Shown here one piece after another: positions 1 through 12,800 of a DNA stretch of 64,000 bases. Each line of letters opens with the position of its first letter. The first letter of the stretch is position 1. Under the pieces are notes generated by a model. The model was not told the DNA's origin. It was given only the letters and a program-made list of their open reading frames with translations, and searched no databases. The position numbers and the translations under genes were made by a program. This DNA comes from Numida meleagris (Eukaryota; Chordata; Aves; Galliformes; Numididae), in assembly GCF_002078875.1 (NCBI RefSeq), contig NC_034438.1, positions 15,919,964 through 15,983,963 on the forward strand, in the 5' to 3' direction.

Positions 1-2385
1 GCTATTTTTCATGTTTTCCTGTGGGAAGAAGCAGCATTTTCATCTCAGTGTATAAACTTTTAAGAATATTTTAATTTCATCCTTTTTCTGTGCAACCTTG
101 CTGAAGCTGTACATTTGTTCTACATCCTGTTTTATGCACTGTAAGAAATTAAATTCCATATTGCAAAACATACCTTTTTTTCTCCTTGCATGAATCTTTG
201 GGTTGAAGAAGGTGACTGTTTTTATACTGTAGGCTTTTGCTATTTTAATGAAGTCAAAAGGTGAAAGAAATGTAATACAGGTGTAAGAGAGAGTTTGAGA
301 GATTTTATTCCAAATTGTACTCATTATTTTGTTGTCTATTCTGAGTTGTATTTTACCAGAGTGGAATAAAATAAAGTCCAGTCCAGCACACATCCTCATC
401 CTAATATTTTATACTGCAATGATTGGCCAATCTGTTTACATCCCTTTCCCTCAATTCCTTTCTAACCATAACAAGCCTTTTAAAATATGAGTATAGAAAA
501 GGTCTGCATGGCTGCCATCAGTGACCACTGCTGACCAGAACTGAAGAGCACCAGATAGGCAGACATTTGCTGCCCTCTTTTGGAGCATGTAAGTGAAGAT
601 TCAGCAGATGATTTAATGTTTTGATTTTATAAAATATTTCCCTTTGCAATATTGTTTGCAGTCAATTGATTTTTAGTCAGCTACTTGGCCTACTGAATTA
701 AAAATTCATTCTAGTGTTAGACACTGAAACTTTTACAGAACAAAAAAATTACTGAGGTAGATTCTTCTAGGGCAAGGAACACATCCATTTAATCACTAAT
801 TTAGCATTTTGTTTAGTAGATAACTAATGTTTTTCTATTAATGTTAATAAAAGGGGTTTTATGCAAATGTTTTAAGTTTGAAGAATCCTTGAAAAAATAG
901 ACTTGTTCTTTATGTTGTAATAGAACAAAGAATTAATGAAGAGTGAAAATATCTCTTTATCAGCAATAACTCCTATTTATTATTTCTTCTTTTTTTATTC
1001 TGACTTCAGTTTGACCTGCCAATCATGAATATTAGAAATAATAAACTAAGAATTAAATGAGTTGTATTGCAAAATTTTAACCTGTAATACTGTAGAAGTA
1101 TATGTAGCTTATCAAAATTTTCATCACATATAAACACAGCTCAGAAAAAACATCAGCAAACTATCAGAGAGCCTAACTGGGGCACTAGAACAATAGAAAC
1201 AGTATATAATACCCATCAAGGTCATCAGAAACATACAAGGAAAAGAATGGCTGTTTGAAAAGATAGCATGGAGGGCTGTTTTGAAGCAGTTATGTTTCTA
1301 AATTAAGGAGATTCTGCTAAGCAGGACAGGTTGCTAAAGATAACATTATTGTATGCACAAAGAAAAGTCCATTTACACTACAAACAATCACTGTACACAT
1401 AGGTTAATCTGTACCAATGTATTTGCCTGGATATTTTTTAATCATTATTATAAAAGATAAATACAATTTTCACTGCCATTTAAATTTGTGGACAGGAAGA
1501 CATCAAGAAAATTAAACGGTCCATTTTAATTCCAAATAAATGCTGGCCTGTACCATTTCGATACATGATAATTGTTTGAATGTAATGCTTTAAAGGACAT
1601 GCTATGTGTTAAAAAGAGAACAGGGCAATTTCAGTTTTTATCAAATCCTCTGTAAAGGCAATCCTGAATAGGTTTCACTAAAATCAATTATTTATGCTTC
1701 ATAAAATGTTTCAACTCTGAAACTAGATCTTGAGCCTGGAATTCTCTGTGTTTAGTTAGGAGCATTTTGAATTTCATGTAGTACCTATCAAACCCCAAAT
1801 TACAGTCCTGAGAGAAATTTTAAAATGTGTATAATCATATATGGCCTGGCTTGTTTGGAGTTAAAGAATAAAGTTACTGGTCTGTAAAAGCCTAGGATGA
1901 AGTGTATTCCTTGGTGTGATTTCTGTCACTGAGACTATTTATCTAATTAAAATGATGATGCTTTATGAATGATACCAAACATGAAGAGAGGATTTCAAGT
2001 GACTGTGCATCTTTTGAAAGATAGCTACATGGAGATAAATTTGATGCATTCAATGCAATGGTTCTACAGCCTCAGTTCAGTTAGGTATCAGGATTAAGCA
2101 AAGCACATGTGTCGTTCCTTTACGAAACAAGAGGAAGACAGAGGGAGCTACTGAAGTACATAGGAATTAAATCTTGCTTGGATTATACACAGTGTTCATT
2201 CTCAATTACTTACCAGTTTATTAACCTTTCAGTCTTAGAAATTCGTGTCTGTAAGATACAAAATTACAGTGATACATTACATGTTTTTGCAGTAAAAATA
2301 TATGACTCTCTGCTCAGAAAAACCCCGGAGCCAGATCAACCCTTACAATTACTCTGACATTTTTCTGAACTTAGTGGAATTAATA
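1..2385. other. Unique AT-rich non-coding DNA
   Basis: No coding exon or recognisable transposon is visible here. Open frames are short (up to 119 codons), AT-driven and lack protein-like composition. The only motif I would mark is the CTCF-like site at 569-583. The stretch has the low-CpG, A/T-run-rich texture of vertebrate intron or intergenic DNA. Confidence 0.6.
569..583 (-). promoter_or_regulatory. CTCF-like motif
   Basis: Read on the minus strand this is CCAAAAGAGGGCAGC, which agrees with the usual vertebrate CTCF core (CCASYAGRGGGCRSY) at 13 of 15 positions, including the AG-R-GGGC block. This is a motif match only. Such matches occur by chance in 64 kb, and nothing else here shows occupancy. 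Confidence 0.22.
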
Positions 2386-2416
2386 GTTTTTTGTTTTGTT
2401 TTGTTTTGTTTTGTCT
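2386..2416. repeat. (TTTTG)n simple repeat
   Basis: About five consecutive TTTTG/TTTTGT units are seen directly. It may be the remnant of a retroposed A-rich tail read from the other strand, but no element body is attached. Confidence 0.85.
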
Positions 2417-4242
2417 ACCTTAAAATATTTGAACTGATTCATCTTTTCCTCTTGTTTTTTTTCCACAGTCTTCTTTGCTGATTGCAGCTAATTAAAATCA
2501 TTTAATTAAATTTGAACACCAGTCTCCAAATTGAGAGTATCCTTTAGACACTGTTTTGGAAAACTTGGAGAATATTTCTAATGCCCACTGCATCACTGTT
2601 TACTGCAGCTATTTACTATCCCTGGTAGTGTGTTCACAGAAGTAGGCAATGATCCTGACCAAAATGTCTAAGTCCATTAGCAGTTCGGAGCTATAATGAA
2701 GCAGTGGATTCTTGCACTGCTTGCATAATGCTAGCTGATCCATCCTGAAAACTCTTCAAGAAACTCTGAAAAAAAACGGTAAAATAAACTTGTATAGAAA
2801 AATCCAGTGTATCAGACGAACAATAGAGCACTAATACAGGGCAGCTGACTGATTCTGATCTAATTTGAGAAGTCAACAATAATTTTTCCTGCAGCAAAAG
2901 AAATCTAACCTGTTTGAAGAGAATTCTGCAATTTCTCTCTCTGACAGTAATCAGTATTAAAACTTCCCTGAAGAGATTTATCAGATGTTATTGCAGAGAA
3001 TAATTTTTTTTTAATTCCACTTCTTCTACAGTACAGAAATTTGAAGTCTTTCTCCACAATAACTGGACTGTAATTTGTGCCAGTGGTGCTTCCTAACATG
3101 TAATCAAGCCGCTACCATCCATAAACTATGGTGTCTTCAGAGGTGGTATATAAGAGGATTTAGGAGCTACAGCACTGATGATATAGGACAATAGATTCTT
3201 ACAATGTCCTTCAAGGCCAGCAGTGGAATGGCTCTTCTACTGTCTCTACAATTCTCCATGCATCTATTCAGCTGTGCTGACCGTGATAAAGAATTTATAT
3301 AGGTAATGTTAGAGTTTCCATGAAACTGATTATTATTCATGATTAGGAATGATGTAATTATGACAACTGCAGCTGCAGCAAAAATAGACTTACTATTAAC
3401 CTGATATGTTCAGATTTTTTGTTCCTTCATCTTCTGGCTAAGTACACCTTGAAAAAATTTCATCATGTAATAATTATCATACTATAAAATTATGAGGTTT
3501 TTTGTTTATTCTGCTCTTAAGAATTTCCTGCTTCTATCAAGAGATATTTTTTGTTGTGATTTTGTGTTTGTTTTTTTTTCAGATATGTTAGTTGGTCTCA
3601 CAGTGTATTTAAAATATGAATTACTTGCTGCCATATTTTCTTTCAGTGGCAAATAGTATGGATTTCAGAATTAATGTACACATAAGGAGACAATATATAC
3701 TAAAAACTTGTCATACCATCGTTCTTTGAGTAATGTTTTCATATCTTGAGGTTTGTGCCTTTTAGTAGTTGCAATAGCCTAACAGACGGAAAAAGGACAT
3801 ACATAGTTCACTTGCAGGGGACACATGATGAGTGCTGTTTCATGATATGTGCAGTATGAGCTGTGTCTCTCTCCAGAGATCTTCAAGGGTTTCGGATAAT
3901 AGGAAGACAAAGAGAGACAGGTGAACCACAGCTGATAGCTTTTTATTCTCAATTCTAGTTTTCTTAAGGGTATTAAAACTATCAGTAAGGTTAAAAGCTT
4001 AGCACTTATGATAGTCCCAAGGCAACTAAAGGAGAACAAATTCATGTCTAGTACCTCCTATCAGAATTCATGATATAGAGGTTTCCTATCATTTCCATCA
4101 CAACAGCATTTCCTTATTGGCTATAACATTTATTAGCAAATGTCCATGTCATCAGGTCTCATACAAATTTTTCTTCTACATCTGTCCTTCAAAAACATGT
4201 GAAAATATGTGCCAGTGTATTAAGGAATACTACAAGATACTA
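2417..4242. other. Unique non-coding DNA upstream of mariner
   Basis: AT-rich, with short poly-T tracts and only short minus-strand frames (up to 88 codons) that resemble no family I know. It runs to the TA dinucleotide at 4241-4242 that forms the left target-site candidate of the mariner. Confidence 0.55.
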
Positions 4243-5508
4243 CAAGTGCTGCTCTGAAACTAAAGTCCATTGCTTTATTATGTTGGCCCAGACATAAGGG
4301 TCAGAGTTTGGTGGTATGGCATTGGAGGTTGAACTTTCCCGCCAATATTCTATTACATTTTGCTGCCATGTGGCAGATGGCAGCAGAGGGGCAGTCTGAC
4401 AGAATGGCATCTGACAAGGAAGTGCGTATATGAAGGAAAGGTGTGCAATTTAATTCCTCCATGTGGAAAAAATGACACCCATTGACATTCATCGATGCTT
4501 GCTGAATGTTTATGGAGACCAAACAGTGGATGTGAGCACAGTGAGGCAGTGGAGAGAGCAACGTGAAAGACAAGCCATGCACAGCCATTGCACCGCAAAA
4601 TGAAGAGCATCTTGATTCACTCATTGGCAGATTATGACTAGGGAACTGTGTATGAAGCTGAATGTTGTCTTCAATGCATTGGAAATGATGGTGGCAACAT
4701 TGAAATATCACATTTACATTAAGTGGGGCTCATGATTGCTTACACACAAACAGAAAAAACTGCATATGCACGTTTGTTAGGACCTACTGAACCGATACAA
4801 GGCTGAAGGTGACAGTTTCCTGGTTCATATTATTACTGGTGACGAGATGCAGTGTTGCCAATACGAGCTAGAATTCAAACAGCAGACTATGGAGTGTTGA
4901 CGTGAATTTACCACTGAATAAAATGTTCTAGATGCAGCTCTATGTGAATACAGTGATGTGCACTCTCTTCTGGGATAGGAGTGATCCTTCTGGATTTCCT
5001 GGAACTTGGACAAACTATCAACTCTGACTGCTACACAGCTGCTCTGAGCTGAAGGCTTGTATTTCCAAAGCCAGGCCAGAGATCACTTTTCTATTGCAAC
5101 ACAATAACACTACGCCCTATATCACTTTGAAGACTATGAAACACATTGCCAATCTTGGCTGAGCTGCCCTACCACATCCATCATATAGTCCGGATTTGGT
5201 ATTTTCTGACTTCCATCTGTTTAGGCCAATGAAAGATAAACTGCATGGGCAACATTTTCCCAGAAACAATGTCATTATTGCAGCTGTGAAACAGTGAACC
5301 ACCTCCACTGGTGCAGATTTTACGATCATAGCATGCAGGCTCTTGTTCATGGTTGATAAAAAAGCATAGCTAGTGGTCATGGCTATGTTGAAAAACAGTG
5401 TTTTTTAATCTGAGAATTTACTTTATCAAATAATATTTTGGTACTCTTTGTATCTGTCGTAGTTTCCATGTAAATAAATGGAAGACATTACTTTCATAGT
5501 GACCTACA
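4243..5508 (+). mobile_element. Mariner-family DNA transposon, near full length (Galluhop-like)
   Basis: A Tc1/mariner cut-and-paste element of about 1.27 kb, close to the normal mariner length. The left end (GCTCTGAAACTAAAGTCC, from 4251) and the reverse complement of the right end (5484-5508, containing ATGAAAGTAATG) form degenerate terminal inverted repeats. TA dinucleotides at 4241-4242 and 5509-5510 fit the TA target duplication of this superfamily. The interior carries a decayed plus-strand transposase with mariner signatures. The first roughly 280 bases and the last roughly 200 bases are also present in the copy at 31916-32440, confirming a repeated unit. Assignment to the chicken Galluhop family is from memory of its terminal sequence and is an inference. 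Confidence 0.85.
4404..5408 (+). pseudogene. Mariner transposase pseudogene
   Basis: This was a mariner transposase, the enzyme that binds the terminal repeats and cuts and joins the element at TA sites. Decay is extensive. The start region at 4404 (ATG GCA TCT) meets a stop within ten codons, and several more stops and frame changes follow. Family signatures survive in pieces. ITGDE at 4832-4846 holds the first catalytic aspartate (codon 4841-4843). QHNNTTP near 5097-5117 corresponds to the family's HDN motif. HPSYSPDLVFSDFHLF at 5175-5222 corresponds to the YSPDLAPSD block. The third aspartate is codon 5208-5210, exactly 34 residues after the second site, as expected for D,D34D enzymes. The second site (5103-5105) reads Asn instead of Asp, so it lacks one catalytic residue even apart from the stops. 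The N-terminal helix-turn-helix part is barely recognisable. It cannot encode an active protein. Confidence 0.85.
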
Positions 5509-5936
5509 TATATACAAGTATATAATCTCCAAATGAGGTTTTTGGCTTGTATTTTTATCCTACTGTCAGGAAAAAAAAAAAAAAAGAAGAAAATTATTTT
5601 AGGGCAATATTCTCAGAAAGCAAAAGTTTTCTTTCAGCTTTCTACATTAGAGGAAAAACAATTTGAGAAAATGATTATTATCAAGAATTTCATCTACATA
5701 AAAATATTAAAAAAAGACGACTTTCAGTAAATAAAATTATTGAAAGAGTGTAACACTTTACTGATATCATCAATTTGAAAAATATTCCTCAAAAATACTT
5801 CGAAAAGTAGTAGACTACAGGCAGCAAATTTTTAGCATGTTTCTTATCTGGGTGATTTGCAGTATGTTAGCTATCCTGTTATTCCTTGGAAAGCTTCTTA
5901 ATCAGTGGACATATAACATACACTCCATGAATCAGA

Positions 5937-5951
5937 ATATATATATATATA
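5937..5951. repeat. (AT)n microsatellite
   Basis: A short uninterrupted AT dinucleotide run seen directly. Confidence 0.8.
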
Positions 5952-6254
5952 CGAAATAGAATATATTCACCTCTCTGATGGCATTGCCTGTAGTCTAGTC
6001 TTGGCCACTCATACATAACAAATCAATTGATTATTTTCTCCTCTTCTGTAAAACCGAGACAATACTGTTACCTCCTTTGAAAAGTTCTACAGCATCTCTC
6101 AAATGGTAAGTATGTTATGTTGTAACATATTCTCACCAAAACCTGATTCATTTCCTATTGATTTCCAGTGAAAGCAGCCTTAGGGACTTTCAAGAAAACC
6201 AACATTCTTTCACATTTCAAAATGTTTATTCTGAGTGAGAGACTATATCTGCCT

Positions 6255-6335
6255 GTATATCTGTACAGCACCTAGAACTGAGATGTTTGCATACTGATGG
6301 AGTACAACAGGGCGCATAATAACAATAACATATAC
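6255..6335 (+). repeat. Possible ancient amniote repeat tail
   Basis: The order TGTACAGCACCTAGAAC, then a roughly 30-base GC-richer spacer, then a tail with ATAATAACAATAACA resembles a dispersed repeat 3' end common in reptile and bird DNA ('tacagcgcctagcac ... aataataa'). The match is from memory and divergent, and I cannot name the family with confidence. Confidence 0.33.
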
Positions 6336-7647
6336 ATTTAGATCCTTTTTTGCAGTCCCATGTTGGGAAAGAAATCTGCTTTTCAGACTTTCGATATTCT
6401 GAATCGTCACTCAGAGAATCCCATTTCGGAGACACTTTTAACCCCTTCTTGGAACCACAGTTATGATCATGATGGCATTTTGAATGAGCAACAGTCCTAG
6501 AATCACTCTGAGAAAACTGTTGGTGAAAATGAAATAATAATTGAGGTACAATGTTTATCTCAAAACCATTTAATTTTCTGTTTTGCAAGCATTTCCTAGA
6601 CCTAAGCATGATGGTATCTTGTGTCCTCATTGACTTATTTCTGTCACGACGTATTAGTTGTGATGGAATATAAGTAGTGACACAGTAAGGCAGTATAATT
6701 CAGTGAAACACAGTATATGGGAAACTTTACTTAAGTGGTCTGTTAACCTTCTGTACAGCTCAGACCATGTGACACCTTGAGTCATCCAAACCTAAATAAT
6801 GAAAAAATGGCAGTGGAAGGCATATGTTACTGAAGGATTTGAAAACAGAATTCAGTTCCTCAAATTCAAAACAAATATCCAAAAAAATTAAACCCTAATA
6901 TATTGAAAAGTGAAAGTGTAAAACTTTTAGTTGATAGAAGTTAAGTCAGAGAATTTTCTTGTAAACTGTGGTCTTGGATTGATTTTGTACAATCTTCAAA
7001 CTAATAAATAACATGAGAGAAAAAATGTTTATCTTTTCTGAGATCCATTACATAAACTCACAAATATTTATGTAATACAGTATCTCCTACAAATCAATCA
7101 AATTATATATATCCCAATTGATATATCTTAGAAACAAGTGTATGAAAAAAAAATGAGAGTGACATAACTATCATATCCTTTGTTGAATGCAACCATCTAT
7201 TATATGCAATTATTTAAAAAGGAGTTTTTTCTTATGAATTATTATTTTATTAAGCTTCCGATGGAGATATTTGAGAGGCTACTGGTACTTCTACAGACTA
7301 CCATAAAAGAGGAAATGGGAGAACTGGGGTAGGAACTCTGAAGGAAGAACACTGTGCCATGTGGCCCAACTATAAAATAGAAAAATTGCATGCAGTTATT
7401 TCCCAAACTTAAAGTGATGATATGAAAGGGAAGAACTAATGATGATGCACTCTGCTTGTTAGAGCTTATTCCTTCCAGGACCTTAAGGTTACAAGAAGTG
7501 CTCTTCACTTGGATTATTATTTTTTTCTTCCTTCCACTATAAATTTGATGAAATTAAATAAACAAAACATAAATAAATTCTGTACACAGGGTTCCAAAGA
7601 TGTTGTAAAATAATTTTAGTCAGTAATACCAGACATACAGTCTTGGC

Positions 7648-7663
7648 AAAAAAAAAAAAAAAA
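7648..7663. repeat. Poly-A tract
   Basis: Sixteen consecutive A bases. No retroelement body is recognisable immediately upstream on the plus strand, so it is recorded only as a homopolymer. Confidence 0.8.
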
Positions 7664-9782
7664 TCCTGACTTCAAGCATCCTGTATTGATTGATTAATTA
7701 TTCTACCAATGAACTAACAAATATTGACCTTATAGAGCTGAGCAGCATTTAGCCAAAAGTCAGTAATCTACATCGATCACTTAATGGAACATCAAAGCTC
7801 AGCATCTCTGACAGTTTTATGTCATTCAGCAAAACTCTGTCTATGCTTCGATGATACCTTGACCTTTCTTATTAGGCATCTTTGCCAGAAAACTCAAAGC
7901 AATAATAAAATTAGACTGTACGTATTGCTTTTTTATCTGGAATGAAACATCAACTGCCACAGGATGCTCCATGCAGATTTACCTATCAGCAACTGTAGTA
8001 TTTCTTTTTCAAACAAAAAGTAGCACTTTCTAGATGTATGACTGAGTAGCATGATAGACAAAGAAAATTTTACCACATCACAGTCAGGAAAACAATAGGG
8101 ATAAAATGCTTTCACCTGTACTAAGGGAAAAAAGACACATACACGGAACTTCAAAATAGGACTGTGAAGCCCAAAGGCTTCTTTGAAGTTGAGGTTCTGT
8201 CTATGCAGCTGTCACAGTAGCTGTTCAGTTCAGCTTTGCCTCTGAAAAGTTAAAAGAGGTATTACTAACAGCCTTGATCAGGTACACAGAAAACCATTGC
8301 TAAGCTTATTTACTCTGCTTCCAGGGTATCTTTTCCACATCTAAACCTATTTAATGTATGTTTTCACAACACAGCAAACACTGGAATCACTTGTGACTGC
8401 AGCATAAACAGGGAGGGGAATTGGTGGGGTGTAATAGCAGCTTGACGGGGAAACTTTCCCAGAAGTTTCCTATTCAAGAGCAGCAGTCTCCATAGCTTTC
8501 ACGCTGTGTTAGTGCCTAGCACCTTGATCCAGATCTTCTTATTTCTTCTTAATTATTTCACTGGGATCTCATAAGAACATCCCCATTATTAGTAAAATCT
8601 TCCATTTTAATAAGATTAAGTTGCATCTGGACTGTTTTTTGGCTTTGAGTGGCTGCCTTTCAGTGATTAGTCTTCATTCTTCTTTTTAGCTGCATTGATG
8701 ACGATTTCTTGCTGAATTCTCTTATTGAAAAATAGTTTGCCAAGACTGAATTTTAACTTGATTGCCAACTAAACTAACTGAATGACATAACAAGAGAAAA
8801 TGGCACACTTCAGTGTGAATCTAGATTATGGTTATTATTTTAATAAGACTCAGTATTTAACTTCTACACATGCTAAGGATGTAGCTTTATTTTTGTCACC
8901 TAAGAAATTGGATTTTTTAAAGTATGCAAAAGCCAGCATGCTCCATTCTTTTTTAAAAAATCATATTTTTTTATTACTGGGAGCTGAACTTTTAGACATT
9001 CAATGCCTAAAAACAGTCACACATGCTTAGAAAATCAAGCTCCCTCAGTAGAAGTATTAGACCAAATATAATTTGTTTGTTGCCATTAAAAGTTGCAAGT
9101 AAGTTAATAATTAATAAAAGATTACAGCACTACAGAAATCCACTTTCTGCACTAACCAAGTACAAAAGCAATCTCGCTGGAACCTGCGTTCTGGCTTACA
9201 GGTAAATGACTCTTACAAAACCTTTTACAAAGGAAGAAAATCATAGAGAAATGAGGTGCAAGTCCATCACACCTGTCTAAATCTCAGCCTTAAATAAGAA
9301 TCAACTCTAACTTAGTTTCTAATGCACAAATTGTAAGGGCTAAACACAATTTAGAGAGCAAAATGTTTAAAATTACTTCGATCTCTGTCCAAACCTTCTA
9401 AATGTTTAAGGAAAGAAATAATAAACCGGCAAAAAATGAGTTCTGCTATTCTGAAAATTCAATCACATTCTGTATTCTACTTGCTCAAAACCAAAAATTT
9501 ATTGCTTTTGATATTCAAATTAGATGGAGATACACAATTCCACATTTGTTTACTTCTGTTATATTTAAGTAAATCACCTCATTTATGTTTCATCTGAAAT
9601 GACAGCATGGTGCGGAACTCTTGAAAGTAGATAACCTGACTTCATAAGTTGTCTATAATCCACAATAATAACCAAGCCATTTCACCAAACGGAGTATAGA
9701 TGTAATTCTATGCTATTATCAGTATCTGGAATAAAGGACACTATTTGGCTACTGCCTTACAGCAGTGTCTGTGTATTCACTT
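7664..9782. other. Non-coding DNA
   Basis: No recognised element. The 76-codon plus frame at 8800-9030 has a favourable start context (A at -3, G at +4), but its composition is ordinary for AT-rich translation and it shows no domain. I see nothing else to support a gene. Confidence 0.5.
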
Positions 9783-9820
9783 ACATGCACATGCACACAC
9801 ACACACATGCACGCACACAT
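9783..9820. repeat. (CA)n-rich microsatellite, interrupted
   Basis: An alternating purine/pyrimidine tract of CA units broken by TGCA and CGCA. The longest pure run is about 14 bases. It is a plausible length-polymorphic marker. Confidence 0.85.
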
Positions 9821-12800
9821 CCAGCTAAAGTACTGAAGAGATGCATTATTTAAAACCAATTCTAAATGATGGAATTATTTTTTTTATTACCTATATGCTT
9901 TTATCATCTATAAAGTACATTTTGTGTAGAGAACTATATTGAGTAAGGAAATCAATCTAAAATAACTTGTGTTGTTTTTCTTTGAGTGTTAATTTACTTT
10001 TAAATATTCTAGATGTACCCTCTTTAAAATGGTACATTCTGTTTCTATTTTACTCTATTCAGCAATCAGTGTCGATTACTCGTGGTAGCCATGGCAACAA
10101 GGCAGCTAACTGTTCTTAAATCTTCATTTGTCCACTACTTTTACAAAATACTGCACGGCTGATAATGCTTTCTTACTAATGACGCAAGAAAAACCTGGAA
10201 GGAAGGAATGCATAATCTCTTTTAACTGATAATGAGACGGGAATATGTTCTTTAAAGTAAACATTCTCACAGATTTATATATTCTTTAACATCTTTCAGT
10301 AACAGCAATTTCACAGTTTTGGGGATCTTCAAGGCTTCATTATACTATAGTATTGTTCATTTCTTACATGCATTTTAAATTTTCCTGTTGGACTTCCAGG
10401 ATCTTTTCTGACAGTAGGATGTTTTGCCTTGTGTAATAATCTGCTTCTGGACTATCACTAGTACCATAAGATAATAGCTGGAGAGCCTGGCAACAGCACA
10501 GTTCTCTTCTGATTCTTTTCTACAGCCTCAGAGTCTGATAATCTATATGATAGTTCAGAATAATTCCGTCTGTTTGTATGATTCACATGAGCTTCAGTTC
10601 AGACACAAAGACAGAGCATTACTGAAGAACTGGGGACTTAGGATGGAGAGAGGAGACCAACCTACAGAGAAACTACACACTGAGAAGCTACTAACTCCGA
10701 AGAGTTAATAAGAGGCTTTATTTTGTTATAATCGTGCAAATCTGTAAGGAATTATAAATAGAGAAACTTCAGGGAAGGAGAAAAATTTAATCATGAATTG
10801 TATACATCTTTTCTATTTGGAGACAATAGGAATCCCATTTTCTTTTTAAATAAAAAGCACTGAAGAAATAAAAAAGTTTAGGGATCCAAAGAATTCTTTG
10901 ACATAACTTTTTGCGTAAACTTCTTAGGAACAAAGTATTTTACTATTGCTGATGATACAATAAATTAAGCAACCTTTGTAGTGATTTGTGTGAGACATTT
11001 CCTTCTCACAATATTTCATAAAAATACAAATGTGCCCAGGATAATATGTTTACACACAAGATAGGAAATGTTGTCCAGTGCTTTATGAACATCTTACTAG
11101 CATTTTATTTTACTGTCCTCTTCTTCAGATATATGCTTTCAGAAGATCTGTTTCTTCTATACATGCACTCCCTACCTCTGTGGCATGAGTTTTTTCTTTA
11201 ATAAATGCTTGGTTTCTTTTCATATAACTATACTTCTGCCTCCCTTGGCTTCTTTTTTCAAGCAAAATTGTTGCCTTCTGCACATGAGTCTACAAAATAT
11301 CAGCTTGCAAGACAAAAACTACACTGAATTGCAATCAGCCTTTCAGAATGGAATTTTTTTTAACTCTAAGCATATACTGCTGTGCTCTGTTGCTAGTGAA
11401 TTTCACAGAGTGCTTTGGATTAGATCAATAGAAAAATCTCTCATAGTATCTCCATGTCATTTTTAAGACTAGTATGAACATTTTTTGTTTTTCCTAATTC
11501 AGGTGAAATTTCTTGCCCTTTAAAGTTAGGTTCTAGTTTTTTCTAGTGAGAAATGTGATTTCTTTTAAGGCATTTTGCTTGGCTCCACCAGCAGAATGAT
11601 AGCTGCCTGGCAGCCCTATGTATAATCATGTTTTACCCAGTCCGCACAAATAATTGTCATACTGTGTGCACAGACTTTAAGATCTGGTCCAAACTATTTT
11701 TTCTGCTCTTTTAGATTTGTCTGTATCACTTGCTATGATCATTAAAAGTAACTTCTACATCAGTGAATGATTGTTTTCTTAGTATAACAGATCCACATTA
11801 TACCCATACTAACAAATATAAGCATGAAATAATGCACTGCAAACTGAACTGCTGCTGTGATCCTGTTTCTGGTGAATTTTTAATCTATATATAATCTAAT
11901 CCATTAAATTAGCCTCCAGTTCTTACCAAAAGAGTAACTTTTCCACTCTTCCACTCTACATTTTCCAAATGCAAGAGTAACCGTGTCTCTCAGACGACTT
12001 TTGTTTCATTTTCTTAACTTTTACCTATCTTTAATTTGCTAACACCAGACTGCTTTCTCAGTGACATTGTTAATCAAAGAAAAAACTTATTCCGACAATA
12101 TATAATTTCTACTTTATTAAAATATTTTAGTTTTTCTTTTTTTTCTTTCAAAGGGAAGTACTCATGAAGTTGTCAGGTCTGTTATTGAGGTTACTGTCCT
12201 ACATTTAATAAACAGAAGGGAATGAATTTTCCATATATCAAGTGCTCCCTTATGTAATGTTTTAAGGAAAAAAATAAAACTCTATCTGAGCTATAGCTGA
12301 ACTCTTTACTATCACTGCAGCTGAGCTACAGGCATGAGATACAATGGTAAAATGTACATTGGAAGAAAGTAAAAGGCCCCCATAACTGCCATTGTCATAC
12401 CATTACAAGGATTTTATAATGTACAGCTACTTCTTTTCTCAATTGACATCATATAGGGCTCAGCTAATGGAAAGAGACGTGGAACATAATGCACCAACTA
12501 GATGCTGGACAGGAAACATTAAATGGATCATGAATCCAGCCCCTCTAGCTAAAGCAGTCAAAACTCTGAATAGCAGGGAGACATTATAATGTTTTTAGCC
12601 ATTTTCCCTTCCAGACATAAGCCCAAAAAAATGGCACTGGAGTGTTTTCATTTTCTGGCTGCTCTATAGTTAAAGCCAGCCAGCCATGCTCTAAAGCATT
12701 TGCTTTTAAATGAATCATGGCAGTACAATAAAGATGCAACATGCAGATTAAGTTCAAATCAATGACAGAAGCTGGGGCTCACATCAGTGTTTTCCAAAGT

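Larger units (their letters stand above)
5509..7647. other. Non-coding DNA with short simple repeats
   Basis: Starts just after the mariner. It holds an A-run near 5570-5584, an AT dinucleotide tract at 5937-5951 and a possible ancient repeat tail at 6255-6335. A 134-codon minus-strand frame lies at 6226-6630, but its cysteine-rich end overlaps the repeat-like segment. No gene is recognised. Confidence 0.5.

Noticed and set aside
2386..2416. TTTTG run as the tail of a SINE
   Set aside because: No tRNA-, 7SL- or 5S-like promoter boxes lie next to it on either strand.
4301..4711. Minus-strand 136- and 85-codon frames
   Set aside because: They lie antisense to the mariner transposase relic and show no independent protein features.
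6226..6630. 134-codon minus-strand cysteine-rich frame as a secreted-peptide gene
   Set aside because: No signal peptide, no regular cysteine spacing, and its cysteine-rich end overlaps a probable repeat tail.
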